From CAMYMQ01 sp963730305 (lineage in GTDB: Bacteria; Pseudomonadota; Alphaproteobacteria; Bin65): a stretch of DNA of 64,000 nt. This document shows, piece after piece, positions 1-9,477 of this stretch. Location: positions 248,001 to 312,000 of the forward strand of contig CAVSRB010000002.1 in the NCBI GenBank assembly GCA_963730305.1, written 5' to 3'. The notes beneath the pieces were generated by a model that was not told the origin of the DNA, did not search any database, and saw only the letters and a list, made by a program, of their open reading frames with translations. Numbering within the stretch: the stretch's first letter is position 1; each line of letters opens with the position of its first letter. The position numbers and the translations under genes are program-made.

Positions 1-603
1 GCGGTGCAGCTGCTCGGCTACCTGGTCCACGGGCCGTGGCGCAGCCCGGACGCGTTCAACTTCCCGGTCTCGCGCGACTTCGGCGACGACGCCCGCTTCC
101 CCTACCTGTTCGACACCACCGAGCTGCACCTGGGCGTGCTGTTCGCCGTGATCGCGGTGCCGCTGGTCTGGCTGCTGACCCAGCGGTCCTATGCCGGCTT
201 CCAGGTCCAGGTCGCCGGGCTGGCGCCGCGCGCGGCCGACTATGCCGGTTTCAAGTCGAGCCGGATCGTGTGGATCGGCATGCTCTCGGGCGGCACCCTG
301 GCCGGCCTGGCCGGACTGGGCGAGGTCGCCGGGCCGATCGGCAAGCTGCAGGACCAGATCTCGCCCGGCTACGGCTTCGCCGCGATCATCGTCGCCTTCC
401 TCGGCCGGCTCCACCCGGTCGGCATCTTCTTCGCCAGCCTGTTGATGGCGCTGCTCTACCTCGGCGGCGCGACCGCCCAGATCGAGCTGCAGATCCCGCC
501 GGCGGTGACCGGCGTGTTCCAGGGCATGCTGCTGTTCTTCCTGCTCGGCGCCGACCTGTTCGTCGGCTACCGCATCCGGCGCGTGCGCGGGGCGGCGGCA
601 TGA
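1..603 (+). CDS. ABC transporter permease, BMP/nucleoside type (5' part outside window)
   Basis: Carboxy-terminal 200 residues of an inner-membrane permease of the branched-chain/simple-sugar superfamily (BPD_transp_2), most like the first permease that works with BMP-family binding proteins. The frame is open from base 1, so the real start lies upstream; family members run about 330-360 residues. Hydrophobic segments appear near visible residues 42-60, 88-108, 125-160 and 165-185, and the chain ends in a short basic tail (YRIRRVRG). Its stop overlaps the next permease start by four bases (ATGA), which implies translational coupling. Substrate is inferred only from the family: nucleosides or similar solutes. 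The ATP-binding subunit is presumably upstream of the window. Confidence 0.85.
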   Translation, partial: AVQLLGYLVHGPWRSPDAFNFPVSRDFGDDARFPYLFDTTELHLGVLFAVIAVPLVWLLTQRSYAGFQVQVAGLAPRAADYAGFKSSRIVWIGMLSGGTLAGLAGLGEVAGPIGKLQDQISPGYGFAAIIVAFLGRLHPVGIFFASLLMALLYLGGATAQIELQIPPAVTGVFQGMLLFFLLGADLFVGYRIRRVRGAAA

Positions 604-1533
604 CCCCGGACGTCGTCGACGGCACCCTCGTCATCGTGCTCGCCACGCTGCGCGCAGGCACGCCGCTGGTGTTCGCCGCGCTGGGCGAGCTGATCACCGA
701 GCGCTCGGGCGTGCTCAACCTCGGCGTCGAGGGCATGATGCTGGTCGGCGCCGTCGCCGGCATCGCCGCGACGCTTGGGCACCGGCTCCTACGCCGTCGG
801 CCTGCTCGCGGCGATCGCGGCCGGGGCGGCGCTGGCACTGGTGTTCGGTTTCCTGACCCTGACCATGCGCGCCAGCCAGGTGCCGACCGGGCTGGCGCTG
901 ACCATCTTCGGCATCGGGCTCAGCACCTTCGTCGGCTACCCGGTGCAGGACAAGCCGCTGGCGGGGATGAAGCCGATCGACATCCCCGGCCTGTCCGACA
1001 TCCCGATCGTCGGCCCGCTCGTGTTCGGGCACGACCTGCTGTTCTACCTCTCGCTGGCGGTCTTCGTTGGCGTGGCCTGGTTCCTCTACCGCTCCAAGAG
1101 CGGCCTGATCCTGCGGGCGGTCGGCGAATCGGCGGAATCGGCCGACGCCATCGGCTATCCGGTGATCGCGATCCGCTACGCCGCGGTCGCCTTCGGCGGC
1201 GCCATGGCCGGCCTCGGCGGCGCCTACCTGTCGCTGGTCTACACGCCGACCTGGGCCGAGCAGATGACCGCCGGGCGCGGCTGGATCGCGCTGGCGCTGG
1301 TCGTGTTCGCGACCTGGAAGCCGGGCTGGGTGATGGTCGGGGCCTATCTGTTCGGCGGGGTGACGATCATCCAGCTCAACCTGCAAGGCTGGGGTTTCGA
1401 CGTTTCCTCGCACCTCTTGACCATGTTGCCTTATATTACCACCGTCGTCGTGCTCGTCGTCATTTCGCGGGACGCGACGCGCATCAAACTGAACGCGCCG
1501 GCGGCCCTCGGCAGGCCATTCTTCCGGTCGTAA
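600..1533 (+). pseudogene. ABC transporter permease, BMP/nucleoside type, second subunit (frameshifted)
   Basis: Second inner-membrane permease of the same importer. Residues 1-58 read in one frame and contain the family motif ERSGVLNLGVEGMM; from about base 775 the protein continues one frame later (LGTGSYAVGLLAAIA). Dropping one base in the stretch acgcttgggc near 774 gives an uninterrupted protein of about 310 residues, normal for the family. The rest is strongly hydrophobic with 8-9 likely membrane segments and a hydrophilic end. It starts at the ATG overlapping the upstream stop and is followed 57 bases later by the binding protein. The single extra base looks like a sequence error, because both sides remain well conserved. 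Confidence 0.8.
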
Positions 1534-1590
1534 GGCGCGTCTTCGATCTTCAACTCAGGCGGCCGCTTGGCCGTTCCAGGGGGAGTAACG

Positions 1591-2664
1591 ATGCTTCGAC
1601 CAACAGCACTACTGGCGGCCGCGGCCGCCTTCGCCTTTGCGTCAACCGCGCACGCCGCCCAGCCGCTCAAGGTGTGTTTCGTCTACGTCAGTCCGATCGG
1701 CAGCGCCGGCTGGACCTATCAGCACGACCAGGCGCGCAAATACATCCAGAAGGTCTTCGGCAAGAAGATCAAGACCAGCTACGTCGAGAAGGTGCCCGAA
1801 GGCGCCGATGCCGTGCGGGTGATCCGTCAGCTCGCGACCAGCGGCTGCAAGCTGATCTTCACCACGTCGTTCGGCTACATGGACCCGACCATCAAGGTCG
1901 CGAAGCGGTTCCCGAAGGTCTATTTCGAGCATGCCACCGGCTACAAGCGGGCCAAGAACGTCGCCACCTACCTGATGCGCGCCTACCAGGGGCGCTATCT
2001 GGCCGGCATCGTCGCGGGCATGATGACCAAGTCCAACGTCGCCGGCTACGTCGCCGCCTTCCCGATCCCCGAGGTCGTGCGCGGCATCGACGCGTTCACC
2101 CTCGGCATGCGCAGCGTCAATCCCAAGGCGATCGTCAAGGTGATCTGGACCAGCTCGTGGTACGACCCGGGCAAGGAGCGCGAGGCGGCTGAGGCCCTGA
2201 TCGGCCAGGGCGCCGACGTGCTCACCCACCACACCGATTCGACCGCCGTGGTCCAGGCCGCCGAGGCCAAGCACGTCTACGCGATCGCCTATCACTCCGA
2301 CATGTCGAAGTTCGGGCCGCACGCGCAGCTGACCGCGTCCACCCACGACTGGCGCAACTACTACGTCAGCCGCGTCAAGGCGGTTCTCAACGGCACCTGG
2401 AAGAGCACCGCCGTCTGGGAGGGTCTCAAGGAAGGCATGGTCAAGATGGCGCCGTTCAACGCCGCCGTGCCCGCCAACGTGCGCAAGGCCGTGGCCGACG
2501 CGAAGGCGGCGATCGTGGCCGGCAAGCTCCATCCCTTCGCCGGGCCGATCAAGGACCAGGACGGCAAGGTCCGCGTCCCGGCCGGCAAGGTCATTCCCGA
2601 CAAGGCGCTCCTGTCGATGAACTGGTACGTCGAGGGCGTCGAGGGCAAGCTGCCCAAGAAGTAG
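1591..2664 (+). CDS. BMP family ABC transporter substrate-binding protein
   Basis: Periplasmic solute-binding protein of 357 residues, basic-membrane-protein (BMP/PnrA-like) family. A Sec signal peptide covers about residues 1-22 (hydrophobic AAAAAFAFA, cleavage near AHA-AQ), with no lipobox cysteine, so it is a free periplasmic protein. The mature start LKVCFVYVSPIGSAGWTY carries the typical first-strand pattern of the family. The ATG at 1591 is preceded by a good ribosome binding site (aggggga at 1578-1584), which decides this start over an in-frame candidate at 1567. It follows the two permeases and supplies the importer's specificity; ligand inferred from family as nucleosides or related compounds. 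Confidence 0.88.
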   Translation: MLRPTALLAAAAAFAFASTAHAAQPLKVCFVYVSPIGSAGWTYQHDQARKYIQKVFGKKIKTSYVEKVPEGADAVRVIRQLATSGCKLIFTTSFGYMDPTIKVAKRFPKVYFEHATGYKRAKNVATYLMRAYQGRYLAGIVAGMMTKSNVAGYVAAFPIPEVVRGIDAFTLGMRSVNPKAIVKVIWTSSWYDPGKEREAAEALIGQGADVLTHHTDSTAVVQAAEAKHVYAIAYHSDMSKFGPHAQLTASTHDWRNYYVSRVKAVLNGTWKSTAVWEGLKEGMVKMAPFNAAVPANVRKAVADAKAAIVAGKLHPFAGPIKDQDGKVRVPAGKVIPDKALLSMNWYVEGVEGKLPKK

Positions 2665-2677
2665 CGGCGTGACGGTC

Positions 2678-2705
2678 CCGCCGGCGCCGCACCTGGCGCC
2701 GGCGG
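2678..2705. terminator. Hairpin between convergent genes, likely bidirectional terminator
   Basis: Perfect 11-bp stem, ccgccggcgcc pairing with ggcgccggcgg around the loop gcacct, placed between the stop of the BMP binding protein and the stop of the DUF3137 gene read from the other strand. There is no T tract on either side, so termination by the hairpin alone is inferred from position and stability. Confidence 0.45.
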
Positions 2706-2726
2706 AGCCGCGCCGCCGTGCGCGGT

Positions 2727-3695
2727 TCAGGCGCGGGTGCGCAGGGTGAGCCGGAGCGTGTCGATCACGTCGAACACGGCGCACAGTTGCTTCACCAGGG
2801 TCTCGATCCGCGCCGTGTCGGTCATCTCGGTGAACAGGCCGCCGCCTTCGAACTGGTCCTCCGACACCCGGACCGACACCAGCAACCGGTGGTCGACGAA
2901 GGCGAGCTCCACCGCCTTGTCGCCGAACTGCGCGGACAACGCCATGATCCGCTCCATGAAGGTCGGCGTCAGCAGGTAGCGCGCCTCGATCTGGTCGGTT
3001 CCGTAGACCTCGAACAGTCGTTCGAAGCGCGGGTCTTCGAGCCGAATCCGCTCCCCCTTGCCGAAGCCGGCGAAGAAGTTGCCGATCGTGCCGGCGTCGC
3101 GGCTGACCAACAGGCGGCCCGTGAACGGCTTGGCGAAGGTCAGCGAGAACAGCAGGCCGTGATAGACCGTGACGTAGGTCGTCGACTTGCCGGTCTGCCG
3201 GCGTTCCTCGAGGACGCATTCCGCCAGCTCGAACTTGACCGTGTCCTCGACGCCGCGGATGTGGTCCTCGAGCCGGCGGATGTCGTAGGACGGCAGCAGG
3301 TGGGCGTCGGCAAAGGCGTCGAACGGGAAGTCGTCCGCGGCTTCGCTGTAGGACAGGCCCATGTAGTTGCAGACGCGGCCGAGCAGGTAGGCTTTGACCT
3401 GGCCGTGCAGGCGGCGCAGCGGAATGCTCGCCAGGTACAGGACCCCGACGACGTAGACGACCGACCCACCGATCGCAAGCGCGCCCCACGTCCGGTCGAA
3501 GTCGACGCCGGCGTCGACGTAGAGCCAGACCCAGACCGGCAGCAGCGCGAGGCCGACTCCGCCGACGAGGAAGGCGAAGGTCTTGCCCAGGCGCAGCCGC
3601 TCGGCGCGCTGGGCCAGCCAGCCGCGCAGCTCGCGCTCGTAGAAGTCGGTGAAGCCGCGGAGCTGGGGCCGGCTCTCGTCGATGTGGAGGGCCAT
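2727..3695 (-). CDS. DUF3137 domain-containing membrane protein
   Basis: Protein of 322 residues with two adjacent membrane segments (about residues 40-62 and 74-95) after a basic amino-terminal stretch, then a soluble domain matching the DUF3137 pattern (TYVTVYHGLLFSLTFAKPF, then a GNFFAGFGKGERIRLED stretch). Function unknown; DUF3137 proteins are repeatedly found next to LemA, as here, where the LemA gene ends 22 bases upstream on the same strand. The pair probably acts together at the inner membrane. It converges with the BMP binding-protein gene across a strong hairpin. The family call is good; any biochemical role would be speculation. Confidence 0.8.
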   Translation of the reverse strand: MALHIDESRPQLRGFTDFYERELRGWLAQRAERLRLGKTFAFLVGGVGLALLPVWVWLYVDAGVDFDRTWGALAIGGSVVYVVGVLYLASIPLRRLHGQVKAYLLGRVCNYMGLSYSEAADDFPFDAFADAHLLPSYDIRRLEDHIRGVEDTVKFELAECVLEERRQTGKSTTYVTVYHGLLFSLTFAKPFTGRLLVSRDAGTIGNFFAGFGKGERIRLEDPRFERLFEVYGTDQIEARYLLTPTFMERIMALSAQFGDKAVELAFVDHRLLVSVRVSEDQFEGGGLFTEMTDTARIETLVKQLCAVFDVIDTLRLTLRTRA

Positions 3696-3717
3696 GCCGA
3701 GCGCCCGGCGCGGCGGC

Positions 3718-4299
3718 TCAGTGCAGGTAGTCGCTCGCGTCGACCGGCCTCTTCGCCGCCTCGTCGGTCTCCTCGAAGAACGGCATTTCGCGCACGTTGG
3801 CCATGCCGGCGATGACGCTGCCGGGGAAGATCTGGACCGCGTTGTTCAGCTCCGCCACCGCGGCGTTGTAGAAGCGCCGCGACGCGGCGATGTGGCCCTC
3901 GACCTCGGTATAGGTATCCTGGGCATTGATCATCGTCTCGTTCGACTTGAGCTGCGGGTAGTTCTCGGCAACCGCGAACAGGCGCATCATCGCGCCGCTC
4001 ATGGCCTCGGCCGATTGCAGGTGCTCCTTCACCGCGGCGGGGTCCTTGGCGTCGTAGCCGCCCATGGTCGATGCGCGCAGCTCGGTGATCCGGCCCATCA
4101 GCTCCTTCTCGTGCTCCATGAACCGCTCGGCGATCTTGAGCACGTTGGGCACCAGGTCGGCCCGCTTGCGCAGTTGCACGTCGATCGACGACAGCGCTTC
4201 CAGCGCGCTGTTGCGACGCTTGATCAGCGCCACGTACCAGCCATAGCCGGCGATCAGCACGATCAGGACGATGGCGATCAGAACCCAGATGGCGGTCAT
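3718..4299 (-). CDS. LemA family protein
   Basis: Protein of 193 residues: one amino-terminal membrane anchor (about residues 4-24, AIWVLIAIVLIVLIAGYGWY) with a short periplasmic tip, then the helical LemA domain (RNSALEALSSIDVQLRKRAD, LVPNVLKIAERFMEHEKELM). The LemA hallmarks are the RKRADLVPN segment and a late NxAVxxFPGSVIAGM-like segment. The ATG at 4299 has an AAGGG ribosome site about ten bases upstream; a TTG 21 bases earlier is less likely. Its neighbour downstream on the same strand is DUF3137, a common LemA partner. Role unknown at the molecular level; envelope-associated scaffold is a reasonable guess. Confidence 0.88.
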   Translation of the reverse strand: MTAIWVLIAIVLIVLIAGYGWYVALIKRRNSALEALSSIDVQLRKRADLVPNVLKIAERFMEHEKELMGRITELRASTMGGYDAKDPAAVKEHLQSAEAMSGAMMRLFAVAENYPQLKSNETMINAQDTYTEVEGHIAASRRFYNAAVAELNNAVQIFPGSVIAGMANVREMPFFEETDEAAKRPVDASDYLH

Positions 4300-4453
4300 G
4301 CGGCAGCCCTTCAGCAGCAACGATGGCCGCGGGCGCGCTCGCGCGCCCGCCTCGCGCCAAGCAGATTACTCGATACGCGCAGCGGCGCGAATACGTTTGC
4401 AGGGGAGCGGAAACCGCCGGGCCGCGGCCCCGGGAGCCCGGGAGCCGTCGCCG

Positions 4454-5788
4454 CTACTTGGGCGCGGCGGGCTTGTCCTCGGGCTTCGTGGCCGGCGGGG
4501 TATCGGTCTTCTTGGCCGGGGTCATCTCCGACTTCTTCGGCGCCTCGGTCTTCTTCGGCGCGTCGGTCTTCTTGGCCGGCGTCATCTCGGTCTTCTTGGG
4601 CGCCGGCGTCGTGTCCGTCTTGGTCGCGGGCGTCGTCTTGGGGGCGGGCGCCGGTTTGGGCGCGGCGGCCTTCTTCTTGTCCTCGGGCGGCTTCTTCGCC
4701 GCCTTTTTCGCCGGCTTCAGCATGTCGACCATCTTGTAGGTCATGAAGCGGCTGACGGTGGAGTTGAGCTGGAACGCCCAGCCCTTGACCTTGGCGTTGA
4801 TCGTGGCGGCTTCCTTCTTGACCGCGTCGGCGGCCATCAGCTTGGAGCCTTTGGCCGGCGCCTTCTTGAGCAGCGCGGCAGGGTCGACGCTGGCGTGGAA
4901 GGTCGCCCAGGTCTTCTCGTCCTTCTTCGGCCCGACGGTCGCCAGCTTCACGGTGACGACGAGGCCGTCGAAGGTGGTGAACACCGCGGTGCCGGCGGCG
5001 TGCTTGGTGAAGTCGACCTTCGACGCGGGCTGGACGTCCTCGAGCTTGACGTCGTTCAGGCCCTCGGAGACGTAGCGCATGTAGCGGGCGTTCTTGATCT
5101 CGCGCCCGTCGGGCAGGTTGTCGAGCTTGAACTTCTTGCCGGCCGGCTTGAGCTGCTCGACCACGATCTCGCTGCCCTTGACCGGCTTCTGGACGACCTT
5201 CTTGATCCGGTCGGTCTTGATGTCGAACAGCGTCTTGTCGATCCAGCCGAGCGGGCTGTCCTCGAGCTTCGGATCGCCGATGGCGAGCCAGGCCTGGGTG
5301 CTGTTGGGCAGGCGGACGTAGACCAGCGAGCGGCCGAACAGGATGTCCTTGTCGTTGCTCTTGCCGACGATCAGGTCGGCGACGGTCTTGCCGCCGGTGG
5401 CGATGGTCAGCCGCTTCGACGACGCGCCCTTCTTCGCCGGATCTTCGAGGTCGAGCTTGCCCAGCAGATCCTTCTTGTTGGTCTTCTTCTCGAAGCGGCG
5501 CAGGTTGGCGATCGAGACCAGCGCTTCCTTGACCTTGTCGAAGCGCGCCGGGTAGTCGCCCTTGTCCTTGACGAACCAGCCCTTGCCCTTGCGCTCGATG
5601 ACGAAGGTCTTGCCCTTCGCCATGACCTTGATGCTGGTGACCTTGTTCACCGCCTCGGGGCCGAGCGACGGGAAGAAGCGCGGGCCCGGCTCCGGGTTGG
5701 AGGTCGTGCTCTTGGGATAGGCGACGATCGCGCCGACGATCAGCGCGGCGGTGACCGCCGTCAAGGCGAAAAAGCCCTTCGGGGTCAT
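4454..5788 (-). CDS. DUF4340 domain-containing protein with Lys/Pro-rich repeat tail
   Basis: Protein of 444 residues: one amino-terminal membrane segment (about residues 6-24), an extracytoplasmic DUF4340 region (about 45-340, with the typical KGKTFVIERKGKGWFVK and a later FGRSLVYVRLPNSTQAWL), then about 85 residues of Lys/Pro/Ala/Thr low-complexity sequence with MTPAKKTD-type units. DUF4340 proteins are accessory parts of Gld-type ABC exporters, and this gene is the last of that operon, 31 bases after the GldG-like gene. The tail is encoded by an imperfect 60-bp direct repeat (4503-4588). It may bind an anionic polymer such as cell wall or LPS; that is inference from charge only. Confidence 0.85.
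   Translation of the reverse strand: MTPKGFFALTAVTAALIVGAIVAYPKSTTSNPEPGPRFFPSLGPEAVNKVTSIKVMAKGKTFVIERKGKGWFVKDKGDYPARFDKVKEALVSIANLRRFEKKTNKKDLLGKLDLEDPAKKGASSKRLTIATGGKTVADLIVGKSNDKDILFGRSLVYVRLPNSTQAWLAIGDPKLEDSPLGWIDKTLFDIKTDRIKKVVQKPVKGSEIVVEQLKPAGKKFKLDNLPDGREIKNARYMRYVSEGLNDVKLEDVQPASKVDFTKHAAGTAVFTTFDGLVVTVKLATVGPKKDEKTWATFHASVDPAALLKKAPAKGSKLMAADAVKKEAATINAKVKGWAFQLNSTVSRFMTYKMVDMLKPAKKAAKKPPEDKKKAAAPKPAPAPKTTPATKTDTTPAPKKTEMTPAKKTDAPKKTEAPKKSEMTPAKKTDTPPATKPEDKPAAPK
4503..4588. repeat. 60-bp-period direct repeat inside the DUF4340 gene
   Basis: The 26-base stretches at 4503-4528 and 4563-4588 (tcggtcttcttggccgg then g/c then gtcatctc) are identical but for one base and lie exactly 60 bases apart. 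The period is a multiple of three, so copy-number change would keep the frame and alter the number of MTPAKKTD-type units in the encoded tail. Confidence 0.75.
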
Positions 5789-5819
5789 GGCGTCCTCGTG
5801 CTTGGGTGCCCGTCCGTCA

Positions 5820-7776
5820 TCATCCGATCTCCGCCGTATCCCCGCGGCGGCGGCGCCGCCGGCGGACCCGGATCACGGCGACGATGATCGCGATCAGCGC
5901 GATGACCAGCGGGATCAGGGCGATGTTGTAGAATTTCAGCCGCGCTTCGAGCGCCTCGACGTCCTCGCGCAGCGCGAACAGCACCTTGCGCTGCTCGCGG
6001 CGGATGCGCAGGAACTCGCCCAGGTAGCCGCGCAGCGAGGCTTGCTCGGCCTGCGTCAGCACGGTGCTGCCGTCCTTGCTCTTGGTCTGGGTCGCCTTGA
6101 TCTTCTCGCGGACCTCCTTGAGCTTGTCGGCCAGTTCCTTCTGCTTGGCGCGCAGCCGGGCGCTCGATTCCTTCTGCAGGTCTTCGACCAGGGTGAAGGG
6201 CCGGGTCGGCGAGCCGCGCCCGCGCAGGTCCGACAGCGCCGTCGAACCGCTCAGGTTGTCGATCGCATTGGTGACGAAATCGGCATTGTTGGCGAACGGC
6301 ACCAGCACGCTGCTGCTGCCGGCCTTGCGGGTCTGCGCCCAGAAATTCTCCTGCAGGAAGTCGACGTCCGCGACGACGATGACGTTGAGCGGCTTGGCCG
6401 ACTTCGCCAGGTGCTGGTCGGCGGCCTTTTTCGTCTTCGCGTCCTTGTCGGCCTTCTTGGCCTTGTCGTTCTTCTTGTCCTTACTGTTCTTTTTGCCGAC
6501 ACCGTTGGGAAAGGCGGCCTTGGCGTTGCCGGTCACCCGGACGGCGAGCCACAGCTTCTTCTTGCCCGGCTTGTAGTTCTGGGCGAGGCCGACCAGGTCG
6601 GGCTTCGGCGAGCGGAACGGCTGCGCTTTCTCGGCCGCGGCCAGAGGCGAGGTCCAGATCAGCGGGGTGATCGTCGTGGTCGCGCCCTTGAGCTTGCCCA
6701 GGTAGCCGGCGGTGCCGAAGATCATCGTCTTCAGGCTCGCGGTCACCGGGTCCTTGGCGTTGAAGTCGCTCGGCCGGAGCTGGAGGTAGCCGATGTGCGG
6801 CGCGTAGACCTGCTGGCCCTGATAGGTGGTCGGCACCCGGACGGCGCGGCGCGCGTCGGTCGCGACCATGGTCTTGTCGTAGGCGATGCCCCACGACTTG
6901 AACAGCTTGGGCAGGTCCGATCCCGGCGCGACCGGGCCGGCGCCCATGAAGGTGCGCCGCCGCGGCGCCGACTTCGGGCACCGGATCGACCATGACCAGG
7001 GCGTGGCCGCCGCGCAGCACGTACTGGTCGATATGGTCGAGCGCCTTGTCGTCGAGCCCGACCGGGTGGACGATCATCAGCACGTCGATGTCCTTGGGGA
7101 TCGGCTTGTCGGGCGAGACGGTCTTGACGTCGAACGCCTTGCTGACCTCGTTCATGATCGGCCACGGCGGGATCATGCCGGTGCGCATGTTGAACGTGCC
7201 GTTGATCGGGATCCCGGCGATCAGGCCGACGACCTTCTTCTTGTTGCCCAGGCTGTGGACCAGCCGGGTCAGGTCGTATTCGATGAAGCGCGCGCGACTC
7301 GGGTGGAAGAAGGCGATCTTCTTCTCGTCGTCGACGCTGTTGGTCCCGGCCAGGCCGAAATAGACCTTCTCGCCGCCCTGGTCGATCGGGATGCCGTCGA
7401 TGCCGTAGGCGGCGGCGCGGTCCTCGTCCTCCGAGAAGGGCTCGGGGGCGTAGAACTCGAGCTTGATCTTGCCGCGGGCGAGGGCGGCGTACCGCTTGAG
7501 CAGGTTGCGCACGCGGTCGGCCGCCGCGGCGTAGCTCGGCACCTTCTTGGTCAGCGACGGCGAGACGAACAGCCGCAGCGTGATCGGCTCCTGGATGTTG
7601 TGCAGGACCTCGATCGTCCCCTTCGACAGGGTGAATTCGCGGTCGGCGGTGAAGTCGACGGTGACGCCGCGGAACACCGCGTTCGAGAAGGCGTTCAGCG
7701 CGAACAGGAAGACGAAGGCGACGACCAGGGTCGCAATCGTCAGCTTGCGGTGGTCCTTGAGAAACCCGGTTGCCAT
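5820..7776 (-). pseudogene. GldG-like ABC exporter auxiliary protein (frameshifted)
   Basis: Auxiliary component of a Gld-type ABC transport system (ABC_transp_aux plus DUF4350-like regions). About 651 residues once one base is dropped: membrane segment at about residues 12-34, a large periplasmic part (the FTADREFTLSKGTIEVL segment is typical), coiled-coil-like Arg/Glu/Lys-rich helices near the end, and a final membrane segment before an RRRRRR tail. The upstream part reads to about 6960 and the downstream part resumes one frame away from about 6950 (FMGAGPVAPGSDLPKLF); the break lies in a gcggcggcgc run, consistent with one extra base. It lies 4 bases after the permease gene and 31 bases before DUF4340, all one operon. 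Confidence 0.8.
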
Positions 7777-7780
7777 CGCG

Positions 7781-8533
7781 CTACTGTCCCTTCTTGAGAT
7801 CGAGGACCAGGACGGTCGCGAACAGGAACACGCCCATCACCGAGAAGAAGTAGATCAGGTCGGTCAGGTCGATGGCGCCCTTGCGGATCTCGGTGAAGTG
7901 GTTGAGCACGCTGAACGAGCCGATCAGCTCGACCAGCGACTGGGGCAGGAAGCTCTGGAAGAAGCCGAGCACCAGGTTGGTGCCGCCCAGCGTGAACAGG
8001 AAGCACAGCACCGCCGCCAGCACGAAGGCGATGATCTGGTTCTTGGTCGTCGCCGAGATGCACGAGCCGATCGCCAGATAGGCGCCCGCCATCAGGAAGC
8101 TGCCGATGTAGCCGGCGACGATCGGGCCGTTGTCGGGCGAGCCAAGGTAGTTGACCGTGATCCAGATCGGGAAGGTCAGTACCAGCGCGATTCCCGCGAA
8201 CACCCAGGCGGCGAGGAACTTGCCGACCACCGCGTGCCAGGTCGCGACCGGCAGGGTGAACAACAGCTCGACCGTGCCCGACTTGCGCTCCTCCGCCCAC
8301 AGCCGCATCGCGATCGCGGGCATCAGGAACAGGTAGAGCCACGGGTGGAACACGAAGAAGGCGTCGAGGTCGGCCTGGTTCCGGGCGAAGAAGTTGCCGA
8401 TGTAGAAGGTCATCGCGCCGGCCAGGGCCAGGAACACGATCAGGAAGACGTAGGCGACCGGGGTGGAGAAATAGCCCGTCAGCTCCCGCTTGAAGATGAC
8501 GCGGACGCTGCGGATGTCGGCAGTTGCGCTCAT
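7781..8533 (-). CDS. ABC transporter permease, Gld/ABC-2 type
   Basis: Inner-membrane permease of 250 residues with six predicted membrane segments. It carries the family features of GldF/NosY-like ABC-2 permeases: FKRELTGYFSTPVAYVF near residue 15, then MRLWAEERKSGTVELLFTLP around residues 76-95, which contains the conserved EE(R/K)xxGTxE motif. The start ATG overlaps the stop of the ATPase gene by four bases (8530-8533), so the two subunits are translationally coupled. With the ATPase it should form an exporter whose cargo is unknown; in Bacteroidetes the related proteins serve gliding, but here no gliding genes are visible. Confidence 0.88.
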   Translation of the reverse strand: MSATADIRSVRVIFKRELTGYFSTPVAYVFLIVFLALAGAMTFYIGNFFARNQADLDAFFVFHPWLYLFLMPAIAMRLWAEERKSGTVELLFTLPVATWHAVVGKFLAAWVFAGIALVLTFPIWITVNYLGSPDNGPIVAGYIGSFLMAGAYLAIGSCISATTKNQIIAFVLAAVLCFLFTLGGTNLVLGFFQSFLPQSLVELIGSFSVLNHFTEIRKGAIDLTDLIYFFSVMGVFLFATVLVLDLKKGQ

Positions 8534-9477
8534 GCCGCGGCGGCCTCCGTTCCGGTCGTCACGTTACGGAAGACGTCGTCGAGGTGGCCCTTCTCGAGGT
8601 GGATCTCCTCGATCTCCCAGTTCTTCTCGGTGACGAACTTGCTGACCGGCTGCAGGATCGACGCGCCTTCGTCGGGGAACACCCGGTACGCGGGCGAGCC
8701 CAGCTCCGACAGGCTCTCGACCGAGGCGACGCCGGCGACCTGGCCGAGCGCCTTCAACTCCGCGGCCGCCGGCGTCTTGCGCAGGCGCAGCGTGACCGCG
8801 TTGTGGCTCGGGCTGCGCGCCTCCAGCTCGCCGGGCGTGCCGTCGGCGACGATGCGGCCCTTGGCGATGATCAGCGCGCGCGAGCACACGGCGTTGACCT
8901 CTTCGAGGATGTGGGTCGAGATGATGATGGTCTTCTCGGACGCCATCTCGTGGATGATCTTGCGGACCTGGTGCTTCTGGTTCGGGTCGAGGCCGTCGGT
9001 CGGCTCGTCGAGGACCAGCACCTCGGGGTCGTGGACCAGCGCCTGGGCCAGCCCGACCCGGCGCTTGAAGCCCTTGGACAGGGTGTCGATCGGCTGGTTC
9101 ATCACCTGGCGCAGCTCGGTCAGCGCCACCGCGCGGTCGATCGCCGACGCCTGCGCCGAGCCGGACAGGCCGCGCACCGCGGCGGTGAAGCCGAGGAAGG
9201 AATGGGGCGTCATGTCGGGATAGAGCGGCGCGCCTTCGGGCAGGTAGCCGATGCAGCGTTTCGCTTCGATCGGTTCTTTCTGGATATCGTGCCCGCACAC
9301 GATCGCGGTGCCCGCCGTCGGGGCCAGGAAGCCGGTCACCATCTTCATGGTGGTCGACTTGCCCGCGCCGTTCGGACCGAGGAATCCGAGCACCTCCCCC
9401 TTGGCGACGGTGAACGAGACGTCGTCCACGGCCAGGATCGGGCCGAATTGCTTGGTCAGAGACTGAACTTCGAGCAT
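8530..9477 (-). CDS. ABC transporter ATP-binding protein, Gld/NatA-like
   Basis: Cytoplasmic ATPase subunit, 315 residues. Walker A GPNGAGKST is at about residues 38-46, the signature region reads LSKGFKRRVGLAQAL, and Walker B with the D-loop is VLVLDEPTDGLDP, followed by the switch His in STHILEE. A carboxy-terminal accessory domain of about 90 residues is typical of the NatA/GldA-like class. I chose the ATG at 9477 (MLEVQSLTKQFG), which begins the ABC domain directly; an upstream GTG at 9612 would add 45 residues unlike the family. First gene of the four-gene exporter operon running down to 4454. Confidence 0.9.
   Translation of the reverse strand: MLEVQSLTKQFGPILAVDDVSFTVAKGEVLGFLGPNGAGKSTTMKMVTGFLAPTAGTAIVCGHDIQKEPIEAKRCIGYLPEGAPLYPDMTPHSFLGFTAAVRGLSGSAQASAIDRAVALTELRQVMNQPIDTLSKGFKRRVGLAQALVHDPEVLVLDEPTDGLDPNQKHQVRKIIHEMASEKTIIISTHILEEVNAVCSRALIIAKGRIVADGTPGELEARSPSHNAVTLRLRKTPAAAELKALGQVAGVASVESLSELGSPAYRVFPDEGASILQPVSKFVTEKNWEIEEIHLEKGHLDDVFRNVTTGTEAAAA

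Noticed and set aside
4331..4348. gggcgcg-ctcg-cgcgccc hairpin between DUF4340 and LemA genes
   Set aside because: Short stem without T run in a GC-rich gap; it may be a terminator, but too weak to list.
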